Assembly (NCBI GenBank): GCA_947500275.1
Contig: CANMSW010000134.1
Span: 1 to 6,517 of the forward strand
Reading direction: 5' to 3'
Length of the DNA stretch: 6,517 nt
From: Bacteriovoracaceae bacterium
Lineage (GTDB): Bacteria > Bdellovibrionota > UBA1018
Every line of letters begins with the position of its first letter. Within the stretch, counting starts at the first letter, position 1. Below the pieces are notes generated by a model. The model had not been told where the DNA came from. It made no database searches and saw nothing but the letters and a program-made list of their open reading frames with translations. Position numbers and translations under genes: made by a program. Of the stretch, positions 1 to 5,635 are shown piece by piece.

Positions 1-777
1 GCTTTTTGGCTGGTTTCTCGCCAAGAGCTCTTTCGCAAGTGCGAGGTAGGCTGCGCAACCCTGCGACTCGATGTCATAAAGAAGGACAGGTTTTCCAAAG
101 CTCGTGCACTCGCTCAAGCGAATGTTCCTCGGAATAACTGTATCGAAAACCTGGGTTCCAAAATGTGTCCGCACTTCTTTGACGACCTCTTTCGAAAGGT
201 TGTTGCGGCCGTCAAACATCGTCAGCACGATGCCTTCATCCTGAATGGCCTGGTTGAGACTCATTCGGATTAAACTAACTGTGTGCAGAAGCTGGGTAAG
301 TCCCTCGAGAGCGAAATACTCACATTGCAACGGAACCAAAAACGCGTCAGCGGCGGTGAGGGCATTTACCGTGAGGAGACCTAAAGAGGGTGGGCAGTCG
401 ATCAAGATGTAATCGAACTGGGATTTAACCTCTGCGATAGCGGCCTTAAGCCTGCTCTCGCGAGCGAAGGTACTGACCAGCTCAATTTCAGCGCCAGCCA
501 GGTCCCCGCCGGCCGGGGCGACAAACAAGCATTCCATTTCCGTAGAGCGAACCACTTCGGAGAGCTTAGCCTGGCCGATCAGAGCGTGATATACGTTTTT
601 ACCCTGGGACACAGACGCACGATCAATACCAAGAGCAGATGAGGCATTGCCCTGAGGGTCGAAATCTAAGACCAGCACGCGCTTCTCAGCCACAGCCAAA
701 GAAGCAGCAAGGTTAACGGTTGTCGTGGTTTTTCCGACGCCGCCTTTTTGATTAGTCATAGCAATGACTTTGCCCAT
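1..777 (-). CDS. parA: Chromosome-partitioning ATPase ParA (Soj family), 3' end open at window edge
   Basis: Deviant Walker-type ATPase that, with ParB bound at parS, segregates the replication origin region; it acts on the nucleoid. The reading frame runs 259 codons from the ATG at 777 to the window edge with no stop, so the C-terminus is missing or nearly complete (Soj/ParA proteins are usually about 250-265 residues). The deviant Walker A motif KGGVGKTT is at residues 11-18, with signature lysine K11 and catalytic-loop K16. The A' motif DFDPQGN starts at D38 and the Walker B-like stretch ILIDCPPSLG is near residues 125-134. The protein starts directly at the P-loop, as in chromosomal ParA, with no N-terminal helix-turn-helix as in P1-type plasmid ParA. 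The start is supported by AAGGAG five nt upstream. Context (mnmG, rsmG, two parS sites) confirms the chromosomal type; parB is expected immediately beyond position 1. Confidence 0.95.
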   Translation of the reverse strand, partial: MGKVIAMTNQKGGVGKTTTTVNLAASLAVAEKRVLVLDFDPQGNASSALGIDRASVSQGKNVYHALIGQAKLSEVVRSTEMECLFVAPAGGDLAGAEIELVSTFARESRLKAAIAEVKSQFDYILIDCPPSLGLLTVNALTAADAFLVPLQCEYFALEGLTQLLHTVSLIRMSLNQAIQDEGIVLTMFDGRNNLSKEVVKEVRTHFGTQVFDTVIPRNIRLSECTSFGKPVLLYDIESQGCAAYLALAKELLARNQPKS

Positions 778-782
778 TCAAG

Positions 783-788
783 CTCCTT
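783..788 (-). promoter_or_regulatory. Ribosome binding site of parA
   Basis: AAGGAG on the minus strand, five nt before the ATG at 777. It is a near-perfect Shine-Dalgarno sequence and fixes the start of parA. It lies outside the hairpin at 825-862, so that hairpin would not hide it directly. Confidence 0.8.
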
Positions 789-824
789 AAATATTCTGCG
801 GATACTCGTACTGAATCCTAAAAC

Positions 825-862
825 AGACCGTCCTCGAGGCATTTCGGCCCCGAGGACGGTCT
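825..862 (-). terminator. Strong hairpin, terminator- or attenuator-like, between rsmG and parA
   Basis: Perfect 12-bp inverted repeat: AGACCGTCCTCG at 825-836 pairs with 851-862. Inside it an A/C mismatch is followed by a further GGC/GCC stem (838-840 with 847-849) and a 6-nt loop. Read on the minus strand it is followed by GTTTTAGG, a short and imperfect U-tract, so as an intrinsic terminator it would be leaky. It stands 47 nt before the parA start. It could end the mnmG-rsmG transcript, act as an attenuator for parA, or stabilise mRNA. On the plus strand the following sequence is TG-rich rather than a U-tract, so the minus-strand reading is preferred. Confidence 0.6.
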
Positions 863-877
863 TGTGTGGTTGTGTGG
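862..877. repeat. Perfect 8-bp tandem direct repeat (TTGTGTGG x2)
   Basis: TTGTGTGG occurs at 862-869 and again at 870-877 with no gap, directly abutting the hairpin at 825-862. On the minus strand it is CCACACAA twice, a linker without self-complementarity between the nested-stem region and the hairpin. It could be a protein-binding direct repeat or simple low-complexity sequence. The second copy overlaps TGTGGGTAA (873-881), one mismatch from a DnaA box, which alone proves nothing. Confidence 0.4.
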
Positions 878-891
878 GTAATCGAACGGCA

Positions 892-989
892 AACCCTTGA
901 GTTGCGACTACTCAGCTCACGATGGGTATTCGCAACAAATCTTTTGAACGTGATCAGGCTATCCGTTCAACTAATATCAGGCAAGGGTT
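892..989. promoter_or_regulatory. Nested inverted repeats; candidate structured RNA or leader element upstream of parA
   Basis: Three mutually compatible stems lie within 98 nt. P1 pairs 892-899 with 982-989 (8 bp) and encloses two hairpins. P2 pairs 901-907 with 930-936 (7 bp) and extends past one mismatch by 909-914 with 923-928 (6 bp, one being G-U when read on the plus strand), leaving an 8-nt loop. P3 pairs 944-950 with 964-970 (7 bp, 13-nt loop). The result is an outer stem closing two arms, like a small multi-branched RNA. I recognise no known riboswitch or small RNA. As a leader it would sit in the rsmG-parA read-through transcript (minus strand). Read on the plus strand it is followed by a run of seven T at 998-1004. 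Strand and function are undecided; DNA-level protein binding is also possible. Confidence 0.4.
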
Positions 990-1007
990 GTTTGTGGTTT
1001 TTTTGAA

Positions 1008-1023
1008 TGTTCCACGTGGAACA
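1008..1023. other. parS: parS centromere site 1 (ParB-binding)
   Basis: TGTTCCACGTGGAACA, a perfect 16-bp palindrome matching the widespread bacterial parS pattern TGTTNCACGTGNAACA. ParB binds such sites as a dimer and spreads from them to form the partition complex that ParA moves. The site lies one nt beyond the rsmG stop codon and 230 nt from the parA start, the expected neighbourhood for a chromosomal par locus. An identical copy is at 1183-1198. Confidence 0.95.
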
Positions 1024-1024
1024 C

Positions 1025-1708
1025 TCAGTTTCGGATAAGTTTTATGAGTAGTCTTTGCTTCTTCTCGGCGACGCCGACTACGTAAGGGTATTCACCCGAT
1101 ATCTTGAGCCGGTTTCGCTTTCCCGTACTTTGGAATGCTGACCACTCTTCGCTCCAGCTTGGGCCCTTGAACAGAATCAGCGTGTTCCACGTGGAACAAT
1201 TCTGAATCCAATTGAACAATCTTTCCACTGGCCCTACTGCGCGGCTCACGACCGCAGAAACTTCAGGCTTTGTTATCAAAACGTCTTCCGCCCGGCCGCC
1301 AACCGCGGAAACATTGGAAAGACCTAAAGTGTTAGCACACCGAGCAAGAAAAGCCGCCTTCTTTAACTCGGAGTCCCCCAAAACCCATTTCTGCTCAGCA
1401 TTTAAACACCCATGAAGTAAGCCAGGAATGCCCCCGCCCGAGCCCAAATCGTAAGCACACTGGCCGCTCAGAAAGCCCGAGCGCTCCAGCGCCAAACAGT
1501 CGAGCACATTATTTTGATAAAAGTCCTCTGCCTCGATGATCCTTGTGAGGTTTTGAACTTGGTTCTCCGCAAGAAGCTCGTCCCGATAAGAGACCAAGAG
1601 ATCGCGCGCGCCCTCGACCGATCTTCCCTTTACGGCGGGACCCCACTCATCGGTCCTTGCATTCAAGATTGAAGAGAAAGAAACGTGACTTGGAAGCGGA
1701 TCAAGCAT
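1025..1708 (-). CDS. rsmG: 16S rRNA (guanine527-N7)-methyltransferase RsmG (GidB)
   Basis: SAM-dependent enzyme that methylates N7 of G527 in 16S rRNA; 227 residues, slightly longer than E. coli RsmG (207) because of an N-terminal extension of about 15-20 residues. Visible motifs: NLTRI at 53-57 (family NLT motif), SAM-binding motif I DLGSGGGIPG at 87-96, GDSELKKAAFL at 111-121 (counterpart of the E. coli LLDSLGKRVRFL stretch), and SRAVGP at 155-160 (family SRAF motif). The usual RHILDS stretch is NNVLDC here (66-71), so the otherwise common Arg-His pair is Asn-Asn. The gene overlaps the end of mnmG by 8 nt, and GGGGAGG ten nt upstream lies in the last mnmG codons, so the two are translated from one transcript. 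Codons 171-176 contain a complete parS site. Confidence 0.93.
   Translation of the reverse strand: MLDPLPSHVSFSSILNARTDEWGPAVKGRSVEGARDLLVSYRDELLAENQVQNLTRIIEAEDFYQNNVLDCLALERSGFLSGQCAYDLGSGGGIPGLLHGCLNAEQKWVLGDSELKKAAFLARCANTLGLSNVSAVGGRAEDVLITKPEVSAVVSRAVGPVERLFNWIQNCSTWNTLILFKGPSWSEEWSAFQSTGKRNRLKISGEYPYVVGVAEKKQRLLIKLIRN
1183..1198. other. parS: parS centromere site 2, inside rsmG
   Basis: A second exact TGTTCCACGTGGAACA, 175 bp from the first (start to start). It occupies codons 171-175 and the first base of codon 176 of rsmG, encoding Cys-Ser-Thr-Trp-Asn-(Thr). A perfect 16-bp palindrome repeated exactly this close cannot reasonably be chance, and parS sites inside genes are known in other bacteria (for example within spo0J of Bacillus). 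It should serve as a second ParB nucleation point. Confidence 0.93.
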
Positions 1709-3605
1709 GGGAGTCTGGCCTCCCCTTCATTTTCATATGAATCATCAAATTCGCAACGGCGGCTGGGGTTACCCCTTGAAGGCGGCTCGCCTGACCCAGG
1801 GTCTCCGGTCGAGTCTGATTTAAGCGGCTCCGAATCTCTGAGGACAGCCCAGGCACAGAGTCGAAGTCGAGGTCCACCGGAAGGCGAAGTGCCTCGTTCT
1901 TCCGCATTCCCTGGAGCGTATCCAAGTCGCGTTGAATGTAGCCCTCATACTTAATCTGAATCTCTACTTGCTCAAGAACGTCAGATGGAAGCCTCTTCGA
2001 ACGATCGAGTAAACCATGTGTATAGAGGTCCTCAATCGAGCACTCCGGCCTGCGCAAAAAGTGGGAACCTATAACCCGATCACGGAGCGGACTGAAGCCA
2101 CTTGCTACGAGCCACTCGTTGAGCCCTGTGCTTGAGGGTCCAAAACTCCCCTCTTCCAGTTGAACCTTCAGCCCCTCAATATTCGCCTTTTTTGAAACAA
2201 AAAGCCCATAATCTTCGTCCGAAAGTAACCCGATTGAATGGCCAATTTCACTGAGGCGTAAGTCCGCGTTATCCTCACGAAGCAGGAGTCGATATTCAGC
2301 GCGACTCGTAAACATCCGGTAGGGTTCATCGGTACCCTTCAGGATAAGGTCATCAATCATCACACCGATATAACCGTCCCATCGGTTGAGCACCAATGGA
2401 TCACGACCCAGCGATGACAGCGCTGCATTGATACCAGCCATGAGACCCTGCGCTCCCGCCTCCTCATAGCCGGAAGTCCCATTCACTTGGCCACCCAAAT
2501 AGAGGCCTGAAACTTCTTTCGACTCGAGAGTCGACTTGAGCTGACGCGCATCGATCGCATCGTATTCGACTGCATAACCGTACCGAATAAACTCCGCGTG
2601 CTCGAGGCCCACGATACTGTGGACGAAATCCTCCTGAACGTCCCGCGGTAAACTTGTTGAGATGCCATTCACGTAAATCTCGTCAGTAGTTAAACCTTCT
2701 GGCTCGAGAAAAATTTGGTGACGATCGCGCTCTCTAAATCTTTTTACTTTATCCTCAATCGAGGGGCAGTACCGGGGCCCTATCCCTTGAATAACGCCCG
2801 TAAACATGGGCGAGCGCCCAAAGTTCTTTTCGATGACGTCATGAGTTTTTTCATTCGTGTAAGTGATGTGGCAGTCGATTTGCGGAAGAAGGGGGAAACG
2901 TCCACCCCGGAAATAAAAAGAAAACGGAACGGGCACCGAATCACCTGGCTGTGGAGTGGTCACCGAAAAGTCAATACTCCTCCTATGAAGGCGCGGAGGC
3001 GTCCCAGTCTTCAGCCGGGAAAGCTTAAACCCGAACCGCCGAAGACTGTCGCTCAGACCTTGAGCAGCAAGGTCCCCCACTCGACCCCCGTCTGTCTTTT
3101 CCTCGCCTGTGTGCATGACCGCTCGAAGAAAAGTTCCCGAAGTGATAACGACATGGGAAGTCCGCAAAACACTCCCATCGCCCAGGGCAACCCCAACCAC
3201 TTTCGCCCCATCAACGAGTATGTCGGTCGCCTCACCTTGGAGAATCCGGAGGTTTTTGACCTGAGCTAGATCCTCCTGCATTCGCAACGCATACAGGGCT
3301 TTGTCGCACTGCGCCCGTGAAGAGCGAACAGCGGGCCCTTTGCTTGAGTTAAGCCGCCTATATTGAATGGCGGTCTTATCGGTATTCCTACCCATCAAAC
3401 CACCTAAGGCATCAATTTCTTTAATAAGTTGGCCCTTGGCCAAGCCGCCCATCGCCGGGTTACAAGACATAAACCCGATCCGCTCCAGGTTCATCGTCAC
3501 CATGACAGTGGAGCATCCCATCTTGGCAGCCGCATGAGCAGCCTCGCATCCAGCGTGACCGCCCCCGATCACGACAACATCAAAATGGTCAGCAGTGTTC
3601 AACAT
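1701..3605 (-). CDS. mnmG: tRNA uridine-5-carboxymethylaminomethyl modification enzyme MnmG (GidA)
   Basis: FAD-binding partner of MnmE (TrmE); together they make the cmnm5 modification on wobble U34 of certain tRNAs in the cytoplasm. From the ATG at 3605 the protein has 634 residues, close to E. coli MnmG (629). Visible motifs: FAD Rossmann GGGHAGCEAA at 14-23; SCNPAMGG with conserved Cys48; GPRYCPSIEDKVKRF starting at G276, with Cys280 equivalent to the catalytic Cys277 of E. coli; GGQVNGTSGYEEAGAQG from about 371 (family signature 2, with GGQ for the usual AGQ); TSRAEYRLLLREDNADLRL; and the C-terminal TPAAVANLMIHMK helix that contacts MnmE. The frame stays open up to a TTG at 3644, but the 13 extra residues do not look like family sequence, so the ATG is chosen. 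No clear Shine-Dalgarno precedes either start. It overlaps rsmG by 8 nt. Confidence 0.95.
   Translation of the reverse strand: MLNTADHFDVVVIGGGHAGCEAAHAAAKMGCSTVMVTMNLERIGFMSCNPAMGGLAKGQLIKEIDALGGLMGRNTDKTAIQYRRLNSSKGPAVRSSRAQCDKALYALRMQEDLAQVKNLRILQGEATDILVDGAKVVGVALGDGSVLRTSHVVITSGTFLRAVMHTGEEKTDGGRVGDLAAQGLSDSLRRFGFKLSRLKTGTPPRLHRRSIDFSVTTPQPGDSVPVPFSFYFRGGRFPLLPQIDCHITYTNEKTHDVIEKNFGRSPMFTGVIQGIGPRYCPSIEDKVKRFRERDRHQIFLEPEGLTTDEIYVNGISTSLPRDVQEDFVHSIVGLEHAEFIRYGYAVEYDAIDARQLKSTLESKEVSGLYLGGQVNGTSGYEEAGAQGLMAGINAALSSLGRDPLVLNRWDGYIGVMIDDLILKGTDEPYRMFTSRAEYRLLLREDNADLRLSEIGHSIGLLSDEDYGLFVSKKANIEGLKVQLEEGSFGPSSTGLNEWLVASGFSPLRDRVIGSHFLRRPECSIEDLYTHGLLDRSKRLPSDVLEQVEIQIKYEGYIQRDLDTLQGMRKNEALRLPVDLDFDSVPGLSSEIRSRLNQTRPETLGQASRLQGVTPAAVANLMIHMKMKGRPDSHA
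1719..1725 (-). promoter_or_regulatory. Ribosome binding site of rsmG inside the mnmG 3' end
   Basis: GGGGAGG on the minus strand, ten nt before the rsmG ATG at 1708, formed by mnmG codons for Lys-Gly-Arg. Together with the 8-nt gene overlap it indicates coupled translation of mnmG and rsmG. Confidence 0.55.
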
Positions 3606-3688
3606 GATGCAGCGCGGATACACGAACGCTCTTAAACAAGTCAATCCAGGAACAAGGTCATGAAAGCTGTTCGGTTTAGAGAAAGAGA

Positions 3689-3765
3689 TGGAGCGGGCGA
3701 AGGGGCTCGAACCCTCGACCTCAAGCTTGGGAAGCTTGCGCTCTAGCCAACTGAGCTACGCCCGC
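3689..3765 (-). tRNA. tRNA-Gly (anticodon CCC)
   Basis: A full cloverleaf on the minus strand. Acceptor stem GCGGGCG pairs with CGCCCGC, the D stem is GCUC/GAGC, and the anticodon stem CAAGC/GCUUG encloses the 7-nt loop UUCCCAA. A 5-nt variable loop follows, then a T arm with loop UUCGAGC. Anticodon CCC (complement of 3729-3731) reads the glycine codon GGG. Discriminator base U73 and C35/C36 are the known glycine identity elements. The 3' CCA is encoded (3689-3691). It stands alone between nrdJ and mnmG, 84 nt before the mnmG ATG. Confidence 0.95.
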
Positions 3766-3774
3766 AACTGCCCC

Positions 3775-3803
3775 ACGATAAGGCAGGCCGGCGTACCGAT
3801 CAA
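3775..3803 (-). promoter_or_regulatory. Candidate sigma-70 promoter of tRNA-Gly
   Basis: -35 TTGATC (3798-3803), 17-nt spacer, -10 TATCGT (3775-3780), followed by GGGGCAGTT before the tRNA 5' end. Each hexamer matches consensus at four of six positions. The G-rich stretch after the -10 resembles the GC-rich discriminator of stringently controlled stable-RNA promoters. The spacing would leave a very short 5' leader on the pre-tRNA. It also marks a likely transcription unit boundary after nrdJ. Confidence 0.45.
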
Positions 3804-3829
3804 GCAAGGACCTGAAACAAAGGAAGAAA

Positions 3830-5590
3830 TTAGCACTCCGGACAAGAAGTATCACACGTCCCGCCCGAAGCCCCTAACGAGGTACTTTCCATTACCTGTG
3901 AAGGACGGCTCTGGTCCCGAAAGACTGTGATTCCCTTACAGCCGCTTTCGTAGGCCAAGAAATATGCCTCTTCAACGCTCCGAGCGCTCGCACTCGAGGG
4001 AAGATTTACCGTCTTAGAGACAGCCGAATCAGAATGCCGCTGAAACGCCGCCTGCATCTGGACGTGGCCAGACGCCGATACCCCTCCTGCGGGAGACCAT
4101 GCCGGGCCAAAGAAATCACGCAAAAACCGATGCTGCTCGTTTTCACTTTGAAGGGCCCAAGCGTCCGACCCTCCCCGAATCTCAAGAAGTCGCTTGATGC
4201 AGGGATGAACCTCAACGATCCTCCGACCCTCCAAGATATTCCTCGCCATCACTGGCGCAAAAATAGGCTCAATCCCGCTCGAGCACCCAGCTATAAGGCT
4301 GATTGTCCCCGTCGGCGCCACGGTTGAAACCGTCGCGTTCCGCAAAGGAGGAAACCCTAAAGAATCCCATAAACTACCCACAAAAGAGGGAAAAGGCCCC
4401 TTCTCTCGAGCCAGTTCCGCACTCGCCCGTCGCGCCTCCCGCCCCAAAAATGCCATGCAGGCTTCACCAAGCGAGCGGGCCTCAAGAGACTCATAAGGAA
4501 GCCCAGACATGAGAAGCAGATCCGCAAAACCCATCACCCCGAGGCCTATTTTCCTTGTTTTCAATGTCGCAAGCCGGGTGGATGAGGTCGGGAAAACATT
4601 CGCATCGATCACATTATCCAAAAAACGCACGGCCACCCTGATGTCGCGCCCAAAAGCGTCCCAATCGAGTACCCGCGGGCCCACCAACCAATACCGGGAC
4701 AAGTCGAACGATCCCAAGTTGCACGACTCGTAACCAAGGAGGGGCTGTTCGCCACACGGGTTCGTGCTCTCGAATGAGCCCTCACTCGGCGTGGGATTAA
4801 AGCGATTCATTCGATCCAAAAAAACCAGCCCTGGGTCGCCGCTCAACCATGCGCTCCCGACCAATCGATCAAAAACTTCACGGGCCCGGATCCGGTGAAC
4901 AACCTGCCCCGACGAAGGTTCGCGAAGCTCAAGGAGCCCACCTGATAGAGCGGCCTCCATAAAAGAGTCCGTCACCCCAACCGAAATGTTAAAATTCGTA
5001 AGTTCGCGAAAGTCCCTCTTTAAGTCGATAAAATCTAAGATATCTGGGTGATCGACGCGCAAAACGGCCATATTGGCGCCGCGCCGAGCGCCTCCCTGCT
5101 TAATGGTCTCGGTCGCAGTATCAAAAACCTTCATGAAAGAAAGTGGACCCGACGCGACCCCACCCGTCGTGCGGACTTCCGATCCCTTCGGCCGCAATCG
5201 AGAAAAGGAAAAACCGGTGCCTCCCCCGCTCTGATGAATAAGGGCTGCCTCTTTTAGAGCGTCAAAAATGGAGGGAAGCGTGTCCTCGATCGGGATCACA
5301 AAACACGCGGAAAGCTGCCCATCGGCCTTCCCTGCGTTCATCAAGGTGGGCGAATTCGGCAAGAATTTGAGGCTTTTTAAGAGTTGAAAATAACGGTCTG
5401 CCGTCTCGGTGCGAGTGCAGGCCTCTTCTACCGATGCCGCCGCAGTAGCGACCCGCTCCATCATCTGCACGGGAGTTTCCTGGGCCCCGTTGACCTTCAA
5501 CAGGTAACGAGCCCTCAAGACCTCCATGGCAAGGTCACTTAATTGCTCAATTCCACTCGAAACTGACTTCATAGGCCCAGCGGGCTCCAT
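3830..5590 (-). CDS. nrdJ: Adenosylcobalamin-dependent (class II) ribonucleotide reductase NrdJ
   Basis: Reduces ribonucleotides to deoxyribonucleotides in the cytoplasm using coenzyme B12 to form the thiyl radical, without oxygen dependence. 586 residues. Visible residues: Cys96 (SACF) and Cys290 (ESCNLGSF) as the active-site redox pair, and N277-P-C-G-E281 with Cys279 as the thiyl cysteine. Cys279 to Cys290 is 11 residues apart, as in the Thermotoga maritima enzyme. PTGTISLIAG (426-435) is the nucleotide phosphate loop, and the C-terminal TSCPEC ends in a CxxC pair (583/586) that re-reduces the active site. The protein begins at the core (ARYLLK near 27) with no N-terminal ATP-cone, so dATP overall-activity inhibition of the classic kind is not expected. 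Start is either ATG 5590 or ATG 5572; both lie in an inverted repeat and neither has a good Shine-Dalgarno. It follows the mutase subunits by 45 nt. Confidence 0.95.
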   Translation of the reverse strand: MEPAGPMKSVSSGIEQLSDLAMEVLRARYLLKVNGAQETPVQMMERVATAAASVEEACTRTETADRYFQLLKSLKFLPNSPTLMNAGKADGQLSACFVIPIEDTLPSIFDALKEAALIHQSGGGTGFSFSRLRPKGSEVRTTGGVASGPLSFMKVFDTATETIKQGGARRGANMAVLRVDHPDILDFIDLKRDFRELTNFNISVGVTDSFMEAALSGGLLELREPSSGQVVHRIRAREVFDRLVGSAWLSGDPGLVFLDRMNRFNPTPSEGSFESTNPCGEQPLLGYESCNLGSFDLSRYWLVGPRVLDWDAFGRDIRVAVRFLDNVIDANVFPTSSTRLATLKTRKIGLGVMGFADLLLMSGLPYESLEARSLGEACMAFLGREARRASAELAREKGPFPSFVGSLWDSLGFPPLRNATVSTVAPTGTISLIAGCSSGIEPIFAPVMARNILEGRRIVEVHPCIKRLLEIRGGSDAWALQSENEQHRFLRDFFGPAWSPAGGVSASGHVQMQAAFQRHSDSAVSKTVNLPSSASARSVEEAYFLAYESGCKGITVFRDQSRPSQVMESTSLGASGGTCDTSCPEC

Positions 5591-5601
5591 GAAGTCAGTT
5601 T
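5560..5601 (-). promoter_or_regulatory. Perfect 13-bp inverted repeat spanning the nrdJ start codons
   Basis: AAACTGACTTCAT at 5560-5572 is the exact reverse complement of 5589-5601. The 16-nt spacer can itself pair GCCC (5575-5578) with GGGC (5582-5585). Each arm contains one of the two candidate nrdJ ATG codons (5590-5588 and 5572-5570). In mRNA the hairpin would bury both starts; as DNA it would be a two-arm operator just downstream of the candidate -10 at 5602-5607. No U-tract follows on either strand, so it is not a terminator. It does not resemble an NrdR box. Confidence 0.6.
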
Positions 5602-5631
5602 ACTCTAGTAATGCTCTCCGCGCACTGTCGA
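5602..5631 (-). promoter_or_regulatory. Candidate promoter of nrdJ
   Basis: -35 TCGACA (5626-5631; five of six to TTGACA), 18-nt spacer, -10 TAGAGT (5602-5607; four of six to TATAAT). Only 11 nt separate the -10 from the first ATG, so this promoter would give an almost leaderless message from ATG 5590, or about a 23-nt leader for ATG 5572. It starts inside the gap after the mutase small subunit. Sequence match alone; read-through from the mutase genes is equally possible. Confidence 0.3.
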
Positions 5632-5635
5632 GTTT

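Noticed and set aside
892..989. Resemblance to a TPP riboswitch (ACCCTTGA and GAACGTGATCAGG on the plus strand)
   Set aside because: The order and spacing of the conserved TPP elements are wrong, CTGAGA is absent, and the downstream gene on that strand would be none. The similarity is only to scattered words.
2715..3269. 184-codon plus-strand open frame
   Set aside because: It lies entirely opposite mnmG, which has clear conserved motifs; the plus-strand translation is basic and low in structure, as expected for a shadow frame.
3606..3644. Longer mnmG starting at TTG 3644 (13 extra residues)
   Set aside because: The extension has no family similarity and no ribosome binding site, and the ATG at 3605 gives the usual MnmG length and N-terminus.
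3689..3765. tRNA-Gly as an integration site for a mobile element
   Set aside because: No integrase, no repeated copy of the tRNA 3' end and no foreign gene is seen; the neighbours are housekeeping genes.
3688..3930. Plus-strand reading frame starting MERAKGLEPSTSS
   Set aside because: It is the antisense translation of tRNA-Gly and of the nrdJ 3' end, a well-known type of spurious protein call.
5591..5635. Cobalamin riboswitch or NrdR box ahead of nrdJ
   Set aside because: The 45-nt gap is too short for a cobalamin riboswitch, and neither the B12-box nor the NrdR consensus (ACACTATATATAGTGT-like) is visible.
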